Part shown: positions 10,044-19,048 of the stretch, piece by piece
Numbering within the stretch: the stretch's first letter is position 1
Layout: every line of letters begins with the position of its first letter
Assembly (NCBI RefSeq): GCF_030817275.1
Contig: NZ_JAUSZD010000002.1
Span: 4,464,001 to 4,528,000 of the forward strand
Source: Paenibacillus sp. V4I7
GTDB lineage: Bacteria; Bacillota; Bacilli; Paenibacillales; NBRC-103111
Direction of reading: 5' to 3'
Length of the DNA stretch: 64,000 bases
Made by a program: the position numbers and the translations under genes
The notes under the pieces: model-generated
Databases searched by the model: none
What the model was told of the DNA's origin: nothing
What the model saw: the letters and a program-made list of their open reading frames with translations, nothing else

Positions 10044-10787
10044 TCAGATCGTAGTAGGACAAAGCAGCGGTTTTTGCCCATACGACACGTCCAGAATGAC
10101 GCCCGTCGTGTGGATGCTGCCGTCCTCAATGCCGGTTACCTCAAGCGTTGGCGCGGGCAGGCCTGCACGAGAATCAGCTTGGACTTCTGGTCCGGATTCC
10201 TCTTTTTGCTCGAGATATGAGCGCCCTTCTGATCATGCCCATTCTCTCGATCGCGAGCACGAAGTTCAGTCGTCCTGAAGCTTCTCCTTCCGCCAGCTTC
10301 TTGTTGATATAGCTCGTAATATCCAGGCTGGCATAGGTATTGGCGGTAGCGCGCGAATAGCTGACATCCCCTACTTTCTCCCCGTTCGCCGGCGCGTTCC
10401 CCCAGGTTAACTTCGTTTCGTCGAAATCGGGAACTTCATAAATACTTACGATTTCGCTCGATCGGGCCGTTCCCATAAGCTCGTATATATAGAGCTGGAT
10501 ATCGGCCTTTTTGACATATTTCAAAGCGTTGCCCATCAAGTCATACGAAAGATATACCTTTCTCGACGAAGAGCCCGTTGACGGCGTTTTGAGCTGCAGC
10601 TCTACTGGTCGATTGTAACCTGAATGACCGACGATTGAATCTTTGTTGTAGTGGCTGCATATGCTGTGCTAATTGTAGACCTTCCCGTCAAACTTGGAGT
10701 GCCAAGGCCTAGCGTCTGTGTTGCCATGAGGAGAGTCGTGAATAACGCAGCAAATTTGGATACACGCAAAGATTGCTTATCTTTCAA
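10044..10787 (-). pseudogene. Relic of a secreted DNRLRE (CBM96-like) domain protein
   Basis: A TTG start at 10787, with AAGGAGC upstream, opens 61 codons encoding a signal peptide (ending AYAATTT). The frame stops at 10602 just where the DNRLRE domain should begin. A second frame resumes near 10590 with ELQLKTPSTGSSSRKVYLSYDL and runs through KKADIQLYIYELMG and LTWGNAP to LNFVLAIERMG, which is the body of a DNRLRE domain. Around 10235 the frame slips again: GAHISSKKRNP, the usual end of this domain, is in the neighbouring frame. A third frame ends at 10044 (LEVTGIEDGSIHTT). At least two frame breaks and a lost stretch at the start of the domain make a working product unlikely. Proteins with this layout are usually secreted polysaccharide-active enzymes; any catalytic part here has gone. 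Confidence 0.75.
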
Positions 10788-10872
10788 TACCGTTCAGCTC
10801 CTTTTTTGAAATCAACATGCTAAACTTTCAACCAAGCAAAATGCAGGAATCGCCTCCTTTCAGTAGTTCATT

Positions 10873-13800
10873 CTATAAATAAGGGTAATTTTTATTGAGG
10901 ATCAATACGTTGATCCTCCACTGCAGGCCTTCAGCGGTCCGAAATCGTATTTTCACGATACCGTCCTTTCGCTGCATGACCGGCAAAATGTCCGTCGCAA
11001 ATTCGCCAGCTTTCAGCGCTTTCTCTGGCTTCCATGAGCATTGCCCTACGATCTCAACCTCCGTGTAAGAGGGTGAGTCACGATCTCCGGATACAAAGAG
11101 CAGATCGTACCTGCCTTTAGGCAGCTCGATCATGAAAATCTTGTCGCTAGTACCTCCAATAAAATCTCTTCGAAGTTCGTCAGGCTCCCCACGATCCGTC
11201 GCTATGAGATCTTCAGCGCACTCCCAACCGATACCGGAATATGACGTGAATACGATTTCCGGCGATATTTTGCGGAACATTTGGCCGAGGACGCCTTCGA
11301 CATGAGCCTGTCTGGGCAGCGCTTTGTAATAATCCTTGGCCAGCAAGTCCGGATCAACACCAAAATCGAGCCGGTAAGCTGCCAGTTTTGATTCCCGATG
11401 ATTGCCGGCATAATAATCGAATGTGAAGTGATCGAGAGTCTTAAAATGATGCGTGTCTTTGTTTTTGCCAAGAAACACTCTCCGACACGTATGGGCCTCG
11501 TGAACACGCGGATAACTCCCGTTATTTGCGGCTACTTTTTCAGACTTGGATAGGAACAACTCGGGCAATAAAGATTCGGTCTGCGGATAAATCGCATATT
11601 CTCCGTTCTTAACCGTTTCAAACGAGATTTGTTTATCATCCTGTCGATATTCCAGCGCTCGCCATAAAGCTCCAACTAGGTGCAATACAAATACCTTCTC
11701 AGCCAAACCAAACGGGTTGCGCATCACAACCTTGGTTCCTGCCATGCTTCTGATCTTGACCCAAATCGTACGCCCCTGTTTCATCTCGGCGCTAACCTCG
11801 AATGCCCCAACAGCCAGCAAGCTTTGGAAAGCACAATCGCTCCATTTCTCATATGACCGCACTTTCTTCTCAACATCATGCTCGTACAAGCCTATCGTCA
11901 TTTCTTGCTCGGACTCTCCCGACGGTACCGCCGGGAACACGTCGATAACGCCGTTATAGCTTTGCAGCAGCATCTCGTTAACCGAAGCAACGATCTCTCC
12001 GGATGCCTCCATCATGTTGGGGTGATACAACGGCTCATTCGTAATGTTGCAATAGTTCATCCAACGTTCCGTTTCTTCGGCAAACAACCCGTTGCTCCGC
12101 AGCGACAAATCAATGCCTTGCTCGTATAGCAGCCTCAGCGCCGTATTCCCTTTGCCCAGCCTTGAGGCGGCGCAAGAGAGCCAACCGAACTGAAACATTC
12201 CAAATTCGGTATGGTTCTCCGCGAAGCAAAGCGTATTCTCTGCCCTTTTCCGCAGCGATTCCTCACTATCTTTGTTGATTTCTCCAATCGGATAAATCGG
12301 CATAAGCAGCGAGGGATGTCGCAAATGCAAGTCTACGGGCGCCCATTCCGAATCCAGGAATACATCGCCATACCGACTGGAAAGGCCTCTCGGATAAGGG
12401 GCCAAACGATCTACCATTTCCCTCCACCTGATTCGGTCGGCTTCCGCTTCTCCAAGCAGCTCGTTTGCTTCGCTCGCGATCTTCAACAAATATTTGACCG
12501 ATGAAAGCGTACAAACCGAGTTACGGGTCAAAGGACCCTGTTCCGGCGAAATATCAGGGAATACGTGATATCGTCCTTTTTCCACATCAACCTGCAAATA
12601 GCCTTCGAAAAACCGGGCGATCTGCTTAAACAACGGATAGGCCTTCTCTTGCAAAAAGTCCAGATCCATACTATAGCGGTAATAGTCCCATACAAATTGC
12701 GCACACCAAGGCCAGATGCTCAAATACAACGCATGCGGGTAATCCCCGGCAACACCTTCGAGACCGTAAAACTGCTTCGCCATTTGCTCGGCAAGACTGA
12801 CATATGACAACAGTCCGTCATTGAACGCTTCCGCCACTTCAAGGTGATTGGCGGTGTAGAGCGGCCAGAAAGCAGCCTGAATGTTAACGTCCCAGTACCA
12901 CATGCTGCCCCACTTGGTCGGCTGCTTAATGTCCCATAAACCATTCAGTCCGCATGCTTGTTCACGCATTTTGCCTCCTTTTCCGCTGCAGCAGGCGATC
13001 GCGTATAAATTGATATACCATAAATCTTCGATCATTTTATCGGGCACGGTGATCGAGGAACGACTCCAGAAGCTTCTCCAATGGTCTTGATGACTCGTTG
13101 CCATGTCCTTGACTCGAGAAACGGACGTGTTCAATCTTTGCAAGGCGGTATGAAACAGATCCTTGGTCTCTTCCTCCGTTATGACCGTTGTCAGCAGTGT
13201 CATGTTCTCCTCCGCATCGTGTAGGAGAATTCGAACGGAATCGGTAGAATCATCTGTGCTTCCCTTCACTCCGATCAACTTCATCATCACGATGAATGAA
13301 AACGGATCGTATTGTTCCTTATCCTCGCCGTCCGGATAGAAGGAACCTAGATAGTAAAACGTCGTATCATCCAGCTGATGATACTTCACATTCATATCCA
13401 CGTACCTTCTGGAAGGGACATACATGGACACGGATTTTAGCAATAAGGCGTTGGTCTGTCTGATTTCCGTTATGACATAATCACCATCATTGGCGATAAA
13501 TGTTCTGACGCCAAGCTTTTCTTCACCCTTCTCGATCCGTAAATTGACGACTGCCCTCTCAACATCGAGCTCAAGTGAATAGTAGTCCGGCTCCGCCAGA
13601 TCCTGAGATGGAAACAGATGAATTTCTCCGGTGGGATAATGGGAGGATCCACCCGCCGATTTGCCGTATTTTCTGTACATGCTGCTGTTTGATAATGCAT
13701 CGCCATATAGAAGTAATGGGCCTTGATCGGGATTTCGATACAGCTCGGTTGCCCTTTGTCTCAATTCATCGAAAGTGCGTCCATATTGAAGCGAGAAATC

Positions 13801-13986
13801 ATGCCCTTCACCATTCCGGTACTTCTTACTATACCGATGGAGCTTCTGATAATAGACCTCGTAATGATTGAGCGCCAGCGTCAGCCTGTTATCCTCGAAA
13901 AACACCATACCGCCAAAATGTCCGTTGCCGAGCGGCAAAGCCTCGTTCCAACTGCTCGGGGCATTTTCGAATGTAACGGTTCTCAC
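10873..13986 (-). CDS. GH95-family-like glycoside hydrolase (alpha-L-fucosidase/alpha-L-galactosidase type) with long C-terminal extension
   Basis: 1037 codons from GTG 13986 behind AAGGGAGG. No signal peptide, so it is probably cytoplasmic and acts on imported oligosaccharides. The N-terminal beta-domain has the family block WNEALPLGNGHFGGMVFF (13-30). The alpha/alpha-barrel has CGLNGLWDIKQPTKWGSMW followed by WDVNIQAAFWP, then EFGMFQFGW and the late SGEIVASVNEMLLQS block. Set against the usual NIN...NYWP signature, the first Asn is Asp here and the second is kept, so substrate or mechanism may differ from standard fucosidases. GH95 members are usually 700-800 residues; about 280 extra C-terminal residues form a likely beta-sandwich. 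It begins 24 nt after the GH88 gene, in the same transcription unit. Family assignment is fairly firm; substrate is not. Confidence 0.75.
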   Translation of the reverse strand: MRTVTFENAPSSWNEALPLGNGHFGGMVFFEDNRLTLALNHYEVYYQKLHRYSKKYRNGEGHDFSLQYGRTFDELRQRATELYRNPDQGPLLLYGDALSNSSMYRKYGKSAGGSSHYPTGEIHLFPSQDLAEPDYYSLELDVERAVVNLRIEKGEEKLGVRTFIANDGDYVITEIRQTNALLLKSVSMYVPSRRYVDMNVKYHQLDDTTFYYLGSFYPDGEDKEQYDPFSFIVMMKLIGVKGSTDDSTDSVRILLHDAEENMTLLTTVITEEETKDLFHTALQRLNTSVSRVKDMATSHQDHWRSFWSRSSITVPDKMIEDLWYINLYAIACCSGKGGKMREQACGLNGLWDIKQPTKWGSMWYWDVNIQAAFWPLYTANHLEVAEAFNDGLLSYVSLAEQMAKQFYGLEGVAGDYPHALYLSIWPWCAQFVWDYYRYSMDLDFLQEKAYPLFKQIARFFEGYLQVDVEKGRYHVFPDISPEQGPLTRNSVCTLSSVKYLLKIASEANELLGEAEADRIRWREMVDRLAPYPRGLSSRYGDVFLDSEWAPVDLHLRHPSLLMPIYPIGEINKDSEESLRKRAENTLCFAENHTEFGMFQFGWLSCAASRLGKGNTALRLLYEQGIDLSLRSNGLFAEETERWMNYCNITNEPLYHPNMMEASGEIVASVNEMLLQSYNGVIDVFPAVPSGESEQEMTIGLYEHDVEKKVRSYEKWSDCAFQSLLAVGAFEVSAEMKQGRTIWVKIRSMAGTKVVMRNPFGLAEKVFVLHLVGALWRALEYRQDDKQISFETVKNGEYAIYPQTESLLPELFLSKSEKVAANNGSYPRVHEAHTCRRVFLGKNKDTHHFKTLDHFTFDYYAGNHRESKLAAYRLDFGVDPDLLAKDYYKALPRQAHVEGVLGQMFRKISPEIVFTSYSGIGWECAEDLIATDRGEPDELRRDFIGGTSDKIFMIELPKGRYDLLFVSGDRDSPSYTEVEIVGQCSWKPEKALKAGEFATDILPVMQRKDGIVKIRFRTAEGLQWRINVLILNKNYPYL

Positions 13987-14010
13987 ATTGTCCCTCCCTT
14001 CTCTGGTCGT

Positions 14011-15198
14011 TTACCAATATGGTTTCCAATCACTCATAACCCTTACCAACGCTTCAAAGTAATAATAATCCCCCCAAATGCAGCATTCGTCGATACCGTT
14101 TCCGAGCGGCTTTCCATAAACAGCGTGGAGCAAAATGCCATTGGAGCATGGATCCTTCTTAGCTGTATAACGGTCTTTCAAAGACTTCAATATAAGAAGA
14201 GAGGCATTCTCGTATATGCGTTTGTTATTGTCCAACAAGGGCAAATGTTTGATGAGCTCAAGCATGCCGCATACGGCGATAGCTGCAGCTGAGCTGTCTC
14301 TTTCTTCTTCACCCTCTGTGAATGTTAAATCCCAATAGCATACATAATCGTCTGGAAGCCTATTCAAATAGTAGTTCGTAACTTTTTGTCCGATGTCTAG
14401 TAATGCTGCGTCCCCAGTGTACGCATAACTAAGTGGGAATCCATACAAAGCCCAAGCCTGCCCGCGCGACCAACACGAATCATCAGAGTACCCTTGTGAT
14501 GTCTTGCCATACTTGGGTTCCCCTGTATCCACATCCATGTAGAACGTATGATAGCTGGAGGCGTCTTCTCTGATCAGATGAGCAGCTGCTTGCTTGACGT
14601 GAGTTTCAGCAGCTCGAGTATATTTCCGCTCACCGGTCATTTCGCTAGCCCAATACAGAAGAGGCAGATTCATGCAACAGTCGACAATCATGCGACCGCG
14701 CTGGTTCGGGTTATTCAGATCGCCCCAAGCTTGAATGATTCCCGCTTTCTCAAAATACCGTTCAAGAAGTAAATCGGCGGCTTGGATCGCTAACTGTTTG
14801 GCTTCCTCATTACCCGTCAACTTATAGGCGGAAACACTGGAAAGTGTATAGAGAAATCCCAGATCGTGAGTGGCCGTATGTTCTTTTTCTTTTAGCCGTA
14901 TCTTGTAGCTTTCTAATTGACCTTCAGCCGTATTTCGATATTTCCTTTCGCCTGTAATTTCATAAGCTAACCACAGCATCCCGGTCCAGAAGCCTGGGGT
15001 CCATTCTATATTGCCCCATGGCTCGTAGATGTTATTTGTACTGGACGGCGATGGAAACCTATCCGTGAACGTATCCAGATTACGGTCGATCTGCGAAAGT
15101 ATGAATTGAATGGCGTCTTCACAACCCGATTTGGTTAATACAGGAGCATCTGCGTATTTGCTTAAATTTCGAATTCCTTCATCTTTAGCCTTAAACAA
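14011..15198 (-). CDS. GH88 unsaturated glucuronyl/galacturonyl hydrolase
   Basis: 395 codons from TTG 15198, preceded by AAGGAGATCCCA. There is no signal peptide, so it works in the cytoplasm, hydrating and cleaving the 4,5-unsaturated uronyl residue that a polysaccharide lyase leaves on oligosaccharides. It is a single alpha/alpha-barrel of family length. The two catalytic acids can be placed at Asp112 (THDLGF) and Asp173 (IVDCCMNLPLLYWAS). Their spacing of 61 equals D88/D149 of the Bacillus sp. GL1 enzyme. Other family blocks are EWTPGFWTGMLW near 65-76 and CWSRGQAWALYG. It lies 15 nt downstream of the permease gene and 24 nt upstream of the GH95-like gene. With the PL8 lyase it completes an extracellular-cut, import, intracellular-cut route. 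Confidence 0.92.
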   Translation of the reverse strand: MFKAKDEGIRNLSKYADAPVLTKSGCEDAIQFILSQIDRNLDTFTDRFPSPSSTNNIYEPWGNIEWTPGFWTGMLWLAYEITGERKYRNTAEGQLESYKIRLKEKEHTATHDLGFLYTLSSVSAYKLTGNEEAKQLAIQAADLLLERYFEKAGIIQAWGDLNNPNQRGRMIVDCCMNLPLLYWASEMTGERKYTRAAETHVKQAAAHLIREDASSYHTFYMDVDTGEPKYGKTSQGYSDDSCWSRGQAWALYGFPLSYAYTGDAALLDIGQKVTNYYLNRLPDDYVCYWDLTFTEGEEERDSSAAAIAVCGMLELIKHLPLLDNNKRIYENASLLILKSLKDRYTAKKDPCSNGILLHAVYGKPLGNGIDECCIWGDYYYFEALVRVMSDWKPYW

Positions 15199-15213
15199 TG
15201 GGATCTCCTTCCT

Positions 15214-16089
15214 TTACTCCTTGATTGCCCCGATCATAACGCCTTTGACAAAATACTTTTGCAAAAACGGATATAGGCAGATGATCGGTAACGTCGAAAC
15301 GATAATCGCTGCGTATTTAATGGTTTCACCAATTGCATATTTGTCGTCGCTTGCTGAACCCGTCATCATTGAATCTGTGTTGTTGGATATCAAAATTTCG
15401 CGGAGCACGAGCTGTAGCGGATACGCTTCGCGGTCTCGTAAATAGACCAGCGCGCTAAAGTAGGAATTCCAATGTCCTACTGCATACCACAAAATCATGA
15501 CGGCAATCACCGGCATCGACAGCGGAATGATGATACGGAATAAAATCGTCCAGTCGTTTGCGCCATCCATTCTTGCAGATTCCTCCAAACTGACCGGGAT
15601 ACCTTGGAACGAGGTGCGCATGATGATCATGTTGAATGTATTGATCGCGCCGGGAATGAGGAGCGCCCACATCGTATTCATCATCCCGAGATCGTTCACG
15701 AGCAGGTAAGTCGGGATCAAGCCACCGTGGAACACCATCGTCACGACAATAAAGAACATGATGATATTTTTGAAATATAAATTCGGTCTAGACAACACAT
15801 AAGCACCGATCGACGTCATGAACAGGTTGATTGTCGTACCGAACAGCACGTACAAGAGCGTGTTCTGGTACCCTTTTATGATCATCGGGTTCTCGAATAC
15901 AGCTTTGTATGCACCAAGATCAAAGCCTGCCGGTCTGAACATCAGCCCACGATTCTGCAGTAATGATGTCGCATCGCTGAATGAGGCGAACAGCACATAC
16001 AAGAACGGGTACAGCGTGACCGCGCAAATGCTAATCATGAACAGCGTATTTATGTATCCGAACGTGCGTTCCCCAGCAGTTGGTTTCAT
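15214..16089 (-). CDS. Carbohydrate ABC transporter permease (LplC/YtcP type)
   Basis: 291 residues from ATG 16089 with GAGGAG upstream. Six membrane segments are visible, and the cytoplasmic EAA loop reads ESARMDGANDWTILFRIIIPLSMP at about residues 185-208, the docking site for the ATPase. It ends in the typical FLQKYFVKGVMIGAIKE tail. It pairs with the permease gene 41 nt upstream to form the membrane channel for the oligosaccharides captured by the lipoprotein at 17187-18809. No ATPase gene is nearby, so a shared MsmX-like ATPase elsewhere is the likely partner. The GH88 gene follows after 15 nt, tying uptake to degradation. Confidence 0.93.
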   Translation of the reverse strand: MKPTAGERTFGYINTLFMISICAVTLYPFLYVLFASFSDATSLLQNRGLMFRPAGFDLGAYKAVFENPMIIKGYQNTLLYVLFGTTINLFMTSIGAYVLSRPNLYFKNIIMFFIVVTMVFHGGLIPTYLLVNDLGMMNTMWALLIPGAINTFNMIIMRTSFQGIPVSLEESARMDGANDWTILFRIIIPLSMPVIAVMILWYAVGHWNSYFSALVYLRDREAYPLQLVLREILISNNTDSMMTGSASDDKYAIGETIKYAAIIVSTLPIICLYPFLQKYFVKGVMIGAIKE

Positions 16090-16130
16090 GTCCTAATCTC
16101 CTCTCTAAGTCCTTAAAAGATGATCTCCAG

Positions 16131-17102
16131 CTACCACAGTTTATTTTCGCTGATCCGCTTGACGAAGCTGTTGGCCGAGACAATCAGAATAAAGCTAATT
16201 ATGGAATTGAATAGCCCGACAGCGGCCGTAAAGCTGTAGCTCGCCTCGAGTACTCCTTTGCGGTATACGTAGGTCGAAATGACGTCCGCCGTCTCATACG
16301 TGAGCGGATTATACAGAAGCAGCACCTTTTCGCTGCCGACCGTCAGCATATTGCCCATCTGCAAAATAAACAAGATGACGATCGTCGGCATGATGCCAGG
16401 AAGCGTGATGTGCAGCGTCTGCTTCCAGCGGTTTGCACCGTCCATCCGGGCAGCCTCGTACAATGACGGGTCGATGGTGGCAATTGCCGCTAGATAAATG
16501 ATCGACCCCCAACCGACTCCCTGCCAAATACCGGATGAAACAAACAGGAAACGGAACCAACCCGATTCTTTTAGGAAGTCGATCGGTTCGATGCCGAAGG
16601 CACCGATGATCTGGTTAATGAGACCGGTACGGCTTAAAAAGTCGATCATCATTCCGGCCACAACAACGATCGAAATGAAGTGAGGTAAATAGGAGATCGT
16701 CTGCACGAATCGTTTGAATATGCTATTACGGATCTCATTAAGCAGCAGCGCTAGGACAATCGCTGCCGGAAAACCAAACATAAGTTCGAATAAATTGATC
16801 AACACGGTGTTCTTAATCAATCGCCAGAAATAAATACCGTTAAAAAAGCTTTCAAAATGCTTGAATCCACTCCAAGGGCTTCCCCAAATTCCTTTCGCCG
16901 GCGTAAACTCTTTAAAGGCAATTTGCAAACCGTACATCGGTCCGTAATGGAAGATGAGGTAGTAGGCGATAACGGGAAGCGCCATCAAATAAATGGTCCA
17001 ATGACGTTTCAAATCGGCACGAATGGTTTGCCGAACGGTCGGATTACGATAGATTTTGGATGCTGCACTGCTCGATTGAACGTTTCCGGTGCTTTGCGTC
17101 AT
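16131..17102 (-). CDS. Carbohydrate ABC transporter permease (LplB type)
   Basis: 323 residues from ATG 17102 with AAGGTGAG upstream. The polar N-terminus is followed by six membrane segments (first at about 34-54, LIFHYGPMYGLQIAFKEF after it) and an EAA loop EAARMDGANRWKQTLHITLPGIMP at about 215-238. This is the first permease of the LplA-LplB-LplC type system, for complex or acidic oligosaccharides. It is separated from the binding-protein gene by 84 nt containing a strong hairpin (17142-17170), which probably lowers permease expression relative to binding protein. Confidence 0.93.
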   Translation of the reverse strand: MTQSTGNVQSSSAASKIYRNPTVRQTIRADLKRHWTIYLMALPVIAYYLIFHYGPMYGLQIAFKEFTPAKGIWGSPWSGFKHFESFFNGIYFWRLIKNTVLINLFELMFGFPAAIVLALLLNEIRNSIFKRFVQTISYLPHFISIVVVAGMMIDFLSRTGLINQIIGAFGIEPIDFLKESGWFRFLFVSSGIWQGVGWGSIIYLAAIATIDPSLYEAARMDGANRWKQTLHITLPGIMPTIVILFILQMGNMLTVGSEKVLLLYNPLTYETADVISTYVYRKGVLEASYSFTAAVGLFNSIISFILIVSANSFVKRISENKLW

Positions 17103-17141
17103 CGTCTCACCTTACCTTTCTTTTTGATTTAAATACGAAAT

Positions 17142-17170
17142 CTGGGAGATGAGCCCGTTTCATCTCCCAG
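17142..17170 (-). terminator. Hairpin between binding-protein and permease genes (partial terminator or mRNA stabiliser)
   Basis: Perfect 11-bp inverted repeat CTGGGAGATGA / TCATCTCCCAG with a 7-nt loop. On the minus strand it is followed by ATTTCGTATTT rather than a clean T run. It sits 17 nt after the stop of the solute-binding protein gene, where sugar ABC operons often carry a leaky terminator or 3'-end stabiliser that makes binding protein more abundant than permease. Confidence 0.75.
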
Positions 17171-17186
17171 TCCAAACTTTCGATGA

Positions 17187-18809
17187 TTAGCGCTTGTTGA
17201 AGCGCTCAAGTGCCGCTTGCTGAATTTTGATTCCATCTTCGATACCCATGCTCTGAATCTTCTTCACGTATTTGTCGAAATTATCGATAGGCTCCACGCC
17301 CATGATGAACTTGAGCAGCATTTCGTCTTGATACGTCTGAATGTCCGTCATGAGCGAAGCGAATTTGCTGCTCTCTTCCTGTGTTGGCGAAACGAGCGGC
17401 ATTTTGCGCTCGGCGGTCGGTTTGGACCAAATTTCCAAAGCGTTTTTCTGCTCTGGAAGCACGAGATACTGCAATTGGAAATTGTCGCTGAGCACGAACG
17501 GCGCGCTCCAGGTCGCCCGGTTATACTTCGCTAACGATTGCTGGACACTAACTCCGGCAGGAGGGTTTAAGATTTCCGGTAAGAATGTAGCTTTGCCGTT
17601 TTCCATCTTGTAGCTGACACCTTCTAAGCCATAGTTGAATAAAAGATCTCCTTTTTCGCCATATGCGTAATCGAGCCATTTGACCGTTTCGATCGGATTT
17701 TTGTTGCTCGTCGTAATTGCGCCTCCGTAGCCGTTAGAAGCAAAATCTCTTTGTCCCCAAATCGCTTTGTCCCCGGCTTTCAATACCGGATATGGAGCGG
17801 CGACGAGTTTGAATTTCGGATCTTTATCCTTCATTAGGGTGCCGAACTTGCCTACGCCTCCTCCGTTGAATTGCACGGATGCACCTAACAGGTTCGTCGT
17901 CATTTTGTTATCGAACAATTTTTCGTTCGGGGCTGCGAAATCCTTATCCAGCAAGCCTTCCTTATACCATTTGTTCATCGTTGTCAGGAATTCCTTAAAC
18001 TCTGGCTGAATCGGGCCGTATTTTACTTTGCCTCCGTCTTGATAAAAGCTGTAATTAATTCCCCATGCTCCGAGGAATGGAGCGTCTGTCGCGATCAGAC
18101 TTTTATCCAGGTAAAATGGAATTTCGTCCGCTTTGCCATTGCCGTTCGGATCTTTTTCTTTAAACGTTTTCAGCACGGTGTACCATTCGTCGATCGTCGT
18201 CGGCATTTTCAACCCGAGCTTGTCTAACCAATCCTGGCGGATCGTCGGTCCAAAGAATACTCTAACCTTGTCGTCACCACGCAAAAACGGAAACATGTAT
18301 ATGCTGCCCTCATCCGTCGTAATTTGCTTTTTCCAGTCTGGGTGTTCGTTCAACAGTTTTTTCAGATTCGGCGCATATTTATCAATCAGATCGTTCAGCT
18401 TAATAATTTTGGCGTCTTTAATCGCTTTTTCGGGACCGCCCGGATAACCCGTTGTCCAGCTCGTTTCCAGTATATCTGGCAGTTGGTTGGAGGTAAGCAT
18501 CAGGTTAAACTGTTCTTTGGCCTGTTGAGCATCTAGCGGGGGATGTTGAAATTCGACCTTTACTCCAGTTATTTTTTCTAGCTCCTTGTACATTCCCATT
18601 TCTGCGAACGTTTTCATTTGTGAAGAAGCAGCAGAATGGTTGGCTACCCAGTAAGTAAGATTCGTCAGCTTCGGCGGCTGCGATTCTTTGCTTGACCGCG
18701 GTGAAGCTGAGGACGTCTCGCCCCCGCTTTGTTTACTGCATGCGGCAACCGAAACTGCGAGTGCGGAAACCAGTATGATGGAGCCTACTTGTTTCATTTT
18801 TTTCTTCAT
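17187..18809 (-). CDS. Extracellular sugar-binding lipoprotein (LplA/family 1 SBP)
   Basis: 540 residues from ATG 18809, with AAGGGAGG upstream. A lipoprotein signal ends in SVAACSKQ (Cys24), so the protein is lipid-anchored on the outer face of the membrane. The length and a motif set including LPDILETSWTTGYPGG, GSIYMFPFLRGDD, DEIPFYLDKS and NPIETVKWLDYAYGEKGD are those of the large LplA-type binding proteins of Paenibacillus and Bacillus. It heads the operon whose permeases, GH88 and GH95-like genes follow, so the ligand is probably an oligosaccharide made by the secreted PL8 and GH101 enzymes. The divergently acting candidate regulator is the AraC-type gene upstream. The 239 nt between them shows no convincing sigma-A promoter or cre box by eye. 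Confidence 0.93.
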   Translation of the reverse strand: MKKKMKQVGSIILVSALAVSVAACSKQSGGETSSASPRSSKESQPPKLTNLTYWVANHSAASSQMKTFAEMGMYKELEKITGVKVEFQHPPLDAQQAKEQFNLMLTSNQLPDILETSWTTGYPGGPEKAIKDAKIIKLNDLIDKYAPNLKKLLNEHPDWKKQITTDEGSIYMFPFLRGDDKVRVFFGPTIRQDWLDKLGLKMPTTIDEWYTVLKTFKEKDPNGNGKADEIPFYLDKSLIATDAPFLGAWGINYSFYQDGGKVKYGPIQPEFKEFLTTMNKWYKEGLLDKDFAAPNEKLFDNKMTTNLLGASVQFNGGGVGKFGTLMKDKDPKFKLVAAPYPVLKAGDKAIWGQRDFASNGYGGAITTSNKNPIETVKWLDYAYGEKGDLLFNYGLEGVSYKMENGKATFLPEILNPPAGVSVQQSLAKYNRATWSAPFVLSDNFQLQYLVLPEQKNALEIWSKPTAERKMPLVSPTQEESSKFASLMTDIQTYQDEMLLKFIMGVEPIDNFDKYVKKIQSMGIEDGIKIQQAALERFNKR

Positions 18810-19023
18810 GGTTCTTGCCTCCCTTTAATAGTTAACTGCTATGTTGCTGGTTAAACCGGGCTATTGCAGTCCTGGCTTCTGGTTCCAAGTGTAGCCTCAA
18901 CCAGCGGGAAATGAATACTCTCTACTTTTCATATCCGTTATATTTTCGTAAGAAATGCATGGCAGCAGAAAACAAATCAGTCCAACATTAAAAATCGTCA
19001 GTATACATTTACATAATAAATAT

Positions 19024-19047
19024 GGGCAGTCCCCTATGAGGCTGCCC
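19024..19047 (-). terminator. Terminator of the AraC-type regulator gene
   Basis: Inverted repeat GGGCAG / CTGCCC with a 12-nt loop, starting one base after the stop codon at 19049. On the minus strand it is followed by ATATTTATTATG, so termination would be modest. Confidence 0.55.
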
Positions 19048-19048
19048 T

